This document shows, one piece after another, positions 59,627 through 64,000 of a DNA stretch of 64,000 nt. A program made the translations under genes and the position numbers. Source of the stretch: Cylindrotheca closterium (lineage: Eukaryota; Bacillariophyta; Bacillariophyceae; Bacillariales; Bacillariaceae). The notes beneath the pieces were generated by a model. It searched no databases, was not told the origin of the DNA, and was given only the letters and a program-made list of their open reading frames with translations. Within the stretch, counting starts at the first letter, position 1. Every line of letters starts with the position of its first letter. The DNA lies in assembly GCA_933822405.4 (NCBI GenBank), contig CAKOGP040001980.1, positions 289,198 through 353,197 of the forward strand, read 5' to 3'.

Positions 59627-62146
59627 ATGTTGGGTGGCGGAATATTCGAATTCGTTCGAGCGCGGGGTTCTTATCTTCAACATGTCAACGACTACAAAAA
59701 AAGAAGAAGCGGAAACACGATTCTCCTTTTGGTACCATCATCCAGCACCAATACTACCGGTATTATACAACAGCTACTACTGTACAAATTGTCGCCAATG
59801 TCACAACATCAGCAACAACAGCAAACAATAGCAGCAATACTATGCAGGAGTCCGAATAATCGTCGAAAAACGATACGACACAGCCAATGGGAATCCAAAG
59901 CAGCAGGTCAATCAACGACGATATTTGCCAAATCCTGGATGATTGTGTTGGCCTTGCTGTTTTTGGGACTCCCAGTCTTTTTATTTGCCGAAATTGAAGT
60001 GGAACAAAAGGTAGTCCATCACAACAAGGGCGATCATCATCATCAATTGCAGCATCATCTTAGAGAAAATGTTCATCCATCACAAATTCCAAAAGTGGAT
60101 GCCATTGTGGTTGGGAGTGGATTGGCGGGCATGACGGCAACCCTTCGAATATTAGACCGTGGAGGTTCGGTCATTATGATTGAAAAGGAATCAATATTGG
60201 GAGGAAATTCCAACAAGGCCAGCTCTGGAATCAATGCCTGCTGTCTAGAACGTGACGAGAAATTCAACGATACCATTGCCGAATTCTTGCAGGATACACT
60301 CCAATCGGCAGGACCTCATGCCAACATTGCCTTGATTGAAACCCTCGTCGACCATAGCGCTGCAGCTGTCAATTGGCTTTACAATCGAGTCGGCGTCGAT
60401 CTGAGTCAGTTAGTGCTGCTAGGAGGACATTCCAAACCTAGGACGCATCGGCCGCAATTTGGGTTTGTTGGGGCGGAGATCATGTCGGCCATTGAAGCAG
60501 CAATCTACAACTATCGCGCAACGGGACGTATCAACGTCATGCTGAATACACAAGTTTTAAAACTTTTACATGACGAATATGATCATAACCAAGTTCGAGG
60601 AGTGCAAATACGAAAACTTCATGATAAACATCATCTCAAGCCTCTCAACCTCTATGCCAATGATGTCATTTTGGCAACTGGAGGCTTCGCATCCGATCGT
60701 TCGCGTGGTTCCTTACTAGAAAAATATCGACCCGATCTCATCAGCTTGGGCGCCACGGCAGGGAACTTTTCCACGGGGGATGGAATTGTCATGGCAGAAG
60801 CCCTCGGTGCCATGACACTGGACATGGAAAAGGTGCAGATTCATCCCACTGGCTTTGTTGATCCGCAGCAACCAGACAATCCTAACAAAGTACTTGCCGC
60901 AGAGCTGCTACGAGGAGTGGGAGGAATCTTACTCAACCGGGACGGACAACGCTTTTGCAATGAACTAGGCCGAAGGAACTACGTCGTGGACAAAATGATG
61001 AACCAAAAAGAACGATCAGGCGAACCACAACGACGGCTGGGGCAACGGCAAAGTGGTCACACCTTTTTCTTGGTCTTACCTTCAGACTCTGCCAATGAGG
61101 CAAAGAGCCATATTTCGCACTATTTGTATCAACATTTAATGACCGAAGTCTCTGGAGTACAAGGTCTGTCCGAAAGGATTGGAGTTTCCCGTGACGTCAT
61201 TGAGAAAACACTGCGGCAATACCAAACACATGCAGTGACGGGCAAGGCTGATGAACATGGAAAGACAGTGTTCTCCGGATTTCCTCTGGTCAATTTCGAC
61301 ACGGAGACTTTTTTGGTCGGCGAAGTGACACCTGTCCTTCATTATTGCATGGGAGGAATTGGCATCGATGCTGCTGGACACGTCTTGAATGAAAACGGAG
61401 AACGGATATGGGGGCTGCATGCAGCAGGGGAAGTAACTGGAGGCGTACATGGTAACAACCGCTTGGGAGGAAATAGTCTTTTAGAGTGTGCTGTCTTTGG
61501 ATCCATTGTGGGAGAGTCCATACCAATCGTGGAGCGCCATTATGACTCGCACAATGGTGAGAATCAAGAAGTGGCACATCCACTCGACTCGGCCATCTTT
61601 CAGAATCCACTGCTTCCCGTGATTACAGAAGCAGAACTCTCACGACACAACACGGCCAATGATTCTTGGGTGGCAATTCATGGTCATGTCTACGACCTCA
61701 CGTCCTTCTTGCCGGAACATCCTGGTGGGATCGATTCCGTAGCATCCTTGTCGGGCATGGATGGAACGGACGTTTTCGCGGCGTTGCACAGCCGTCGAAT
61801 ATTGGATCGCCTCGAATCGCAAATAGTTGGTAGGCTGGACGCCAGTGCCGAATTTGACCTGAACAAGAACACTAACAATGCTAATGTCAACACGAAGCAT
61901 CCAGAAGAGAACCTTTCGTTGGATACTGTGTGGCTCCACAATTCAGAAACCGATTGCTGGATATGCATCCATGGAAATGTATTCGATGTGACGATTTTTG
62001 CAAAGACTCATCCAGGTGGCTCGCATATGATACACAAACACTGTGGGAAGGACGCCACACTCGAATTCGAAGTCTTCCACAAGAAAGGTATACAACTCCT
62101 AAATGGCATCGAACACCTGCGTCTTGGCGAGTTGTCAATGTGGTAA
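59627..62146 (+). CDS. flavin fumarate reductase fused to two cytochrome b5 domains
   Basis: 839 aa from ATG 59627 (an in-frame ATG at 59798 is an alternative start). Residues 104-121 are a membrane anchor (WMIVLALLFLGLPVFLF). The FAD domain starts at 158 (AIVVGSGLAGMTATLRIL, VIMIEKE). The catalytic residues of soluble fumarate reductases are visible: His of VQIHPTGFVDP, the Glu/Arg region of GQRFCNELGRRNY, and Arg of GNNRLGGNSLLECAVFG. Residues about 666-734 and 765-839 are complete cytochrome b5 domains, each with HPGG (His698, His795) and the second axial His (ALHSRR, His721; VFHKKG, His818). The hemes probably feed electrons to the flavin. In relatives one b5 or none is usual. The products are succinate and oxidised donor. 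Confidence 0.87.
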   Translation: MLGGGIFEFVRARGSYLQHVNDYKKRRSGNTILLLVPSSSTNTTGIIQQLLLYKLSPMSQHQQQQQTIAAILCRSPNNRRKTIRHSQWESKAAGQSTTIFAKSWMIVLALLFLGLPVFLFAEIEVEQKVVHHNKGDHHHQLQHHLRENVHPSQIPKVDAIVVGSGLAGMTATLRILDRGGSVIMIEKESILGGNSNKASSGINACCLERDEKFNDTIAEFLQDTLQSAGPHANIALIETLVDHSAAAVNWLYNRVGVDLSQLVLLGGHSKPRTHRPQFGFVGAEIMSAIEAAIYNYRATGRINVMLNTQVLKLLHDEYDHNQVRGVQIRKLHDKHHLKPLNLYANDVILATGGFASDRSRGSLLEKYRPDLISLGATAGNFSTGDGIVMAEALGAMTLDMEKVQIHPTGFVDPQQPDNPNKVLAAELLRGVGGILLNRDGQRFCNELGRRNYVVDKMMNQKERSGEPQRRLGQRQSGHTFFLVLPSDSANEAKSHISHYLYQHLMTEVSGVQGLSERIGVSRDVIEKTLRQYQTHAVTGKADEHGKTVFSGFPLVNFDTETFLVGEVTPVLHYCMGGIGIDAAGHVLNENGERIWGLHAAGEVTGGVHGNNRLGGNSLLECAVFGSIVGESIPIVERHYDSHNGENQEVAHPLDSAIFQNPLLPVITEAELSRHNTANDSWVAIHGHVYDLTSFLPEHPGGIDSVASLSGMDGTDVFAALHSRRILDRLESQIVGRLDASAEFDLNKNTNNANVNTKHPEENLSLDTVWLHNSETDCWICIHGNVFDVTIFAKTHPGGSHMIHKHCGKDATLEFEVFHKKGIQLLNGIEHLRLGELSMW

Positions 62147-62342
62147 TAGGGGCAAAAGTGGGATTGTACCCTTCTTCCACAACACTGTTGTTGCTCATGT
62201 AAAAAGACGAATTCTCGAAAACGTGTTTTACCGAGCAATATACGGATGATACACAAGGAACTAAAGAAAAAACTTTGTTGCTCAGAGAATGAATCTATGC
62301 TTAATGGGTTCCAGTGCAGTGCACATTCCCAGCACAATATTA

Positions 62343-63225
62343 TTATCCGACAGAGAGGACAGTACCGCCGACGATTGCAATGGCACATCCAATTACCAAA
62401 AAGCACCAGTACATCAGCGATTCTAGATAACCAAGCTTAGTCCCGAATAAGCGGAGGTAGGCCGCAGAAGGGAAGATTACCGAGACAATTATGGTGCAAA
62501 CCATGCCAACCATGAAACATAATAATGTGAAAGAGGGAATCTAGGTAGACAGCCATTAGTAAGGTCGAAAGAGCAAGACCACCTTAATCAAGATGGGCAC
62601 TGCCTCGACACCCTTCTCTGTAGACAGGTATAGAGCAAAGATTTCTTCCATTTCAATTGCCAGGGGGAACGTTGTCAGAGTCAACTTGGAAAAGGCTATC
62701 AAGATCATCAGATAAGTGAAGATTGTCAAATTCTGCTGACGAGTTTTCTTCGAGAGATAAAGCCACTTGGTCAAGCGCATAGCCCGTCAATCCAATAACT
62801 GCAGGCCACACGCACAAGCGAAAATGAGATATTCTCAACAATTTCGAAAACCTGAGGTCTTTCCATCGAACATGAGTTACTGGGAACGATTGCATGTCCT
62901 GAGAAGCAGTAGGCAACTATAGTCCGAATGTCGATGGAAGGCGCAACAAGGCTTCATGATAGGGTGGTTCACTATCTGGGATTGTTTTTGCAATTCGTTC
63001 CGTGATGTCTCCCTCGAAAACATAAGACAGAACGACAGAACCAACCACAAAATTGTCGCGACAGTTCCAACTATGCTGAGGTATGACAGCAAGCGGGCTG
63101 TGCGCAACAAGTTCGCAGGTATCGCCGAAACCACCGCTGCACCCATCATGTCGACGGATGTTAGATGGCCGAGGAACAATGCATGCAAAGTATATAATAA
63201 TTCTTCGTACAATCTGGTGCTTGTA
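62343..63225 (-). pseudogene. amino acid permease (AAAP family) pseudogene, frameshifted, 5' truncated
   Basis: On the minus strand the order of an amino acid/auxin permease is readable only by switching frame at least five times. From 63212 it reads ELLYTLHALFLGHLTSVD, then PANLLRTARLLSYLSIVGTV and ATILWLVLS. Next, in another frame, come SYVFEGDITERIAKTIPDSE and LRLPSTFG, then IVAYCFSGHAIVP. Further frames give MERPQVFEIVENISFSLV, IGLTGYALDQVALSLEENSS and FTYLMILIAFSKLTLTTFPL. Last is FMVGMVCTIIVSVIFPSAAY, YLRLFGTKLGYLESLMYW, ending CAIAIVGGTVLSVG and a stop at 62343-62345. The family's conserved C-terminal FPSxxYLRLFG and LxxEKxLYW blocks are recognisable. The N-terminal third is absent. 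Indels rather than introns break it, since no GT-AG pairs fit. Confidence 0.7.
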
Positions 63226-64000
63226 GTATCATACGTCCATTTGCCGTGTATTTACTTCTGGCTCCATGTAAAGTACGTACTATTTTGCTGGCACTTATTT
63301 TCTATTTTTATTATTGTGTAAAAAGGAACAAAATATTTTAAAAAATACCATTTGGGAAATTGTAAAAAACGTTCTCGGTTCTCGGTCCACGATTCGTTAA
63401 ATGTTGCAGCGACCCATTTGTATCCACCTGAGCGTGGTTGGTGGATGGATCACTACGCTGACAAATTTAATGCGTTCTCTGTTTTTACGGATCCTTCGCA
63501 TCGCGAGTTCATCCCGGCACCAGTCCACCCCCTGCATCTCCAGGCATCGGTTTGCCTGGTTACCTTTGGTCGCAAGCAGAAGGTGGGAACAGAGTGGGCT
63601 TCGACGATCCAGTGCCATTGATAAGGGTGGGCCTCGAACCAGCAAAATTGGTGTGAATAACAAAAGGAGCAGCCTAATTGATACCTCTACTACTAGCTGT
63701 ACTACCAAAGCTGCAGCTTTGGTAGTACGAAAAGGAACTTTGGTACAATAAGGAATCGTACCCAGCTTGCTCCATCAGCCAAATAGAAGTTTGGCTGTGA
63801 CAAAGTCTTGCTACTGCTCTTGCTATCGGACTCATGGTGAAGTTTGGAGTGACGCACCCACAGGCGGCAGGAGGAGTGGTGCCCCAACGGCAGCCTTGGT
63901 CTTGTCGAGTGGGAGACAGTAGTCGAGACAAGCGGGTCTAATGATATTGGGGAATGATTTGATTGCTGTTCTGTCTTCGACTCTGATTATCAACTGGAAC
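63226..64000. other. right-edge intergenic region
   Basis: No gene can be supported. It starts AT-rich (63230-63370), then has no recognisable family match on either strand, and includes a 30 bp perfect palindrome. The right edge may contain part of an upstream region of a gene lying outside the window. Confidence 0.5.
63699..63728. repeat. 30-bp perfect palindrome
   Basis: The sequence from GTACTACCAAAGCTG is followed directly by its exact reverse complement (centre at 63713/63714, inside CTGCAG). There is no spacer, so it would form a cruciform rather than a transcribed hairpin. It lies in the gene-free right edge. Confidence 0.9.

Noticed and set aside
63629..63642. tRNA-like B box (GGTTCGAGGCC on the minus strand)
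   Set aside because: No matching acceptor stem, A box or anticodon stem could be laid out around it.

Overview
The window is nuclear DNA of a photosynthetic stramenopile, most likely a pennate diatom. Genes are packed about one per 1.5 kb on both strands. Introns are few and short (about 65-110 bp, GT-AG, one long case near 297 bp). Several proteins begin with a signal peptide followed by an SAF/AFAP-type plastid cleavage motif. Diatom-type families also occur: a DUF6824-like protein, a cyclin resembling the diatom-specific class, and DUF5672. I see no bacterial operons, no CRISPR array, and no tRNA or rRNA that I can support. The species cannot be named from sequence alone.

Left third (1-22 kb). 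The left edge is cut by one copy of a DUF6824-like/coiled-coil gene that carries an in-frame stop. An intact inverted paralogue lies at 18.7-20.7 kb. Between them are the proteasome ubiquitin receptor Rpn13, a leucine-rich-repeat protein, and a secreted repeat protein with a cysteine-rich tail. Next come two tandem double-SET-domain proteins with signal peptides, cytochrome b5, an assembly gap (10298-10661), an SBF/BASS transporter, an F-box protein, the peroxin PEX12, a decayed EF-hand-like relic, and an aldo/keto-reductase-like protein lacking its catalytic Tyr. A DUF5672 glycosyltransferase-like protein closes this part.

Middle (22-43 kb). Genes here are a double-PHD chromatin reader, the cyclin divergent from a degenerate cytidine-deaminase-like protein across a promoter with three TGACGT-type elements, a plastid protein of unknown function, MEMO1, a DysF-domain coiled-coil protein, and a multi-pass membrane protein. 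Then follow a secreted protein resembling intradiol dioxygenases, the complex III subunit Qcr9 (two exons, with an unusual acidic tail), an SRPBCC protein, asparaginyl-tRNA synthetase, and a plastid protein. A 2.3 kb repeat-rich gene-free stretch ends this part.

Right part (42-64 kb). This holds organellar methionine aminopeptidase, mitochondrial IF2, a secretory-pathway Ca2+/Mn2+ P-type ATPase, a small plastid protein, and a DSBH-oxygenase-like protein. An RFC clamp-loader subunit has a consensus E2F site upstream. A thylakoid-lumen FKBP and two convergent genes whose coding ends overlap by 14 bp follow, then a membrane protein and a plastid BASS transporter. A fumarate reductase fused to two tandem cytochrome b5 domains is next, and a frameshifted amino-acid-permease pseudogene lies near the right edge.

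The genes are mostly unlinked housekeeping functions: protein synthesis and N-terminal processing in organelles, proteasome, replication, peroxisome, respiration. Neighbours are often divergent over 110-550 bp promoters, so co-regulation is possible, but I see no single pathway cluster. All assignments come from reading translated sequence; no database search was run.
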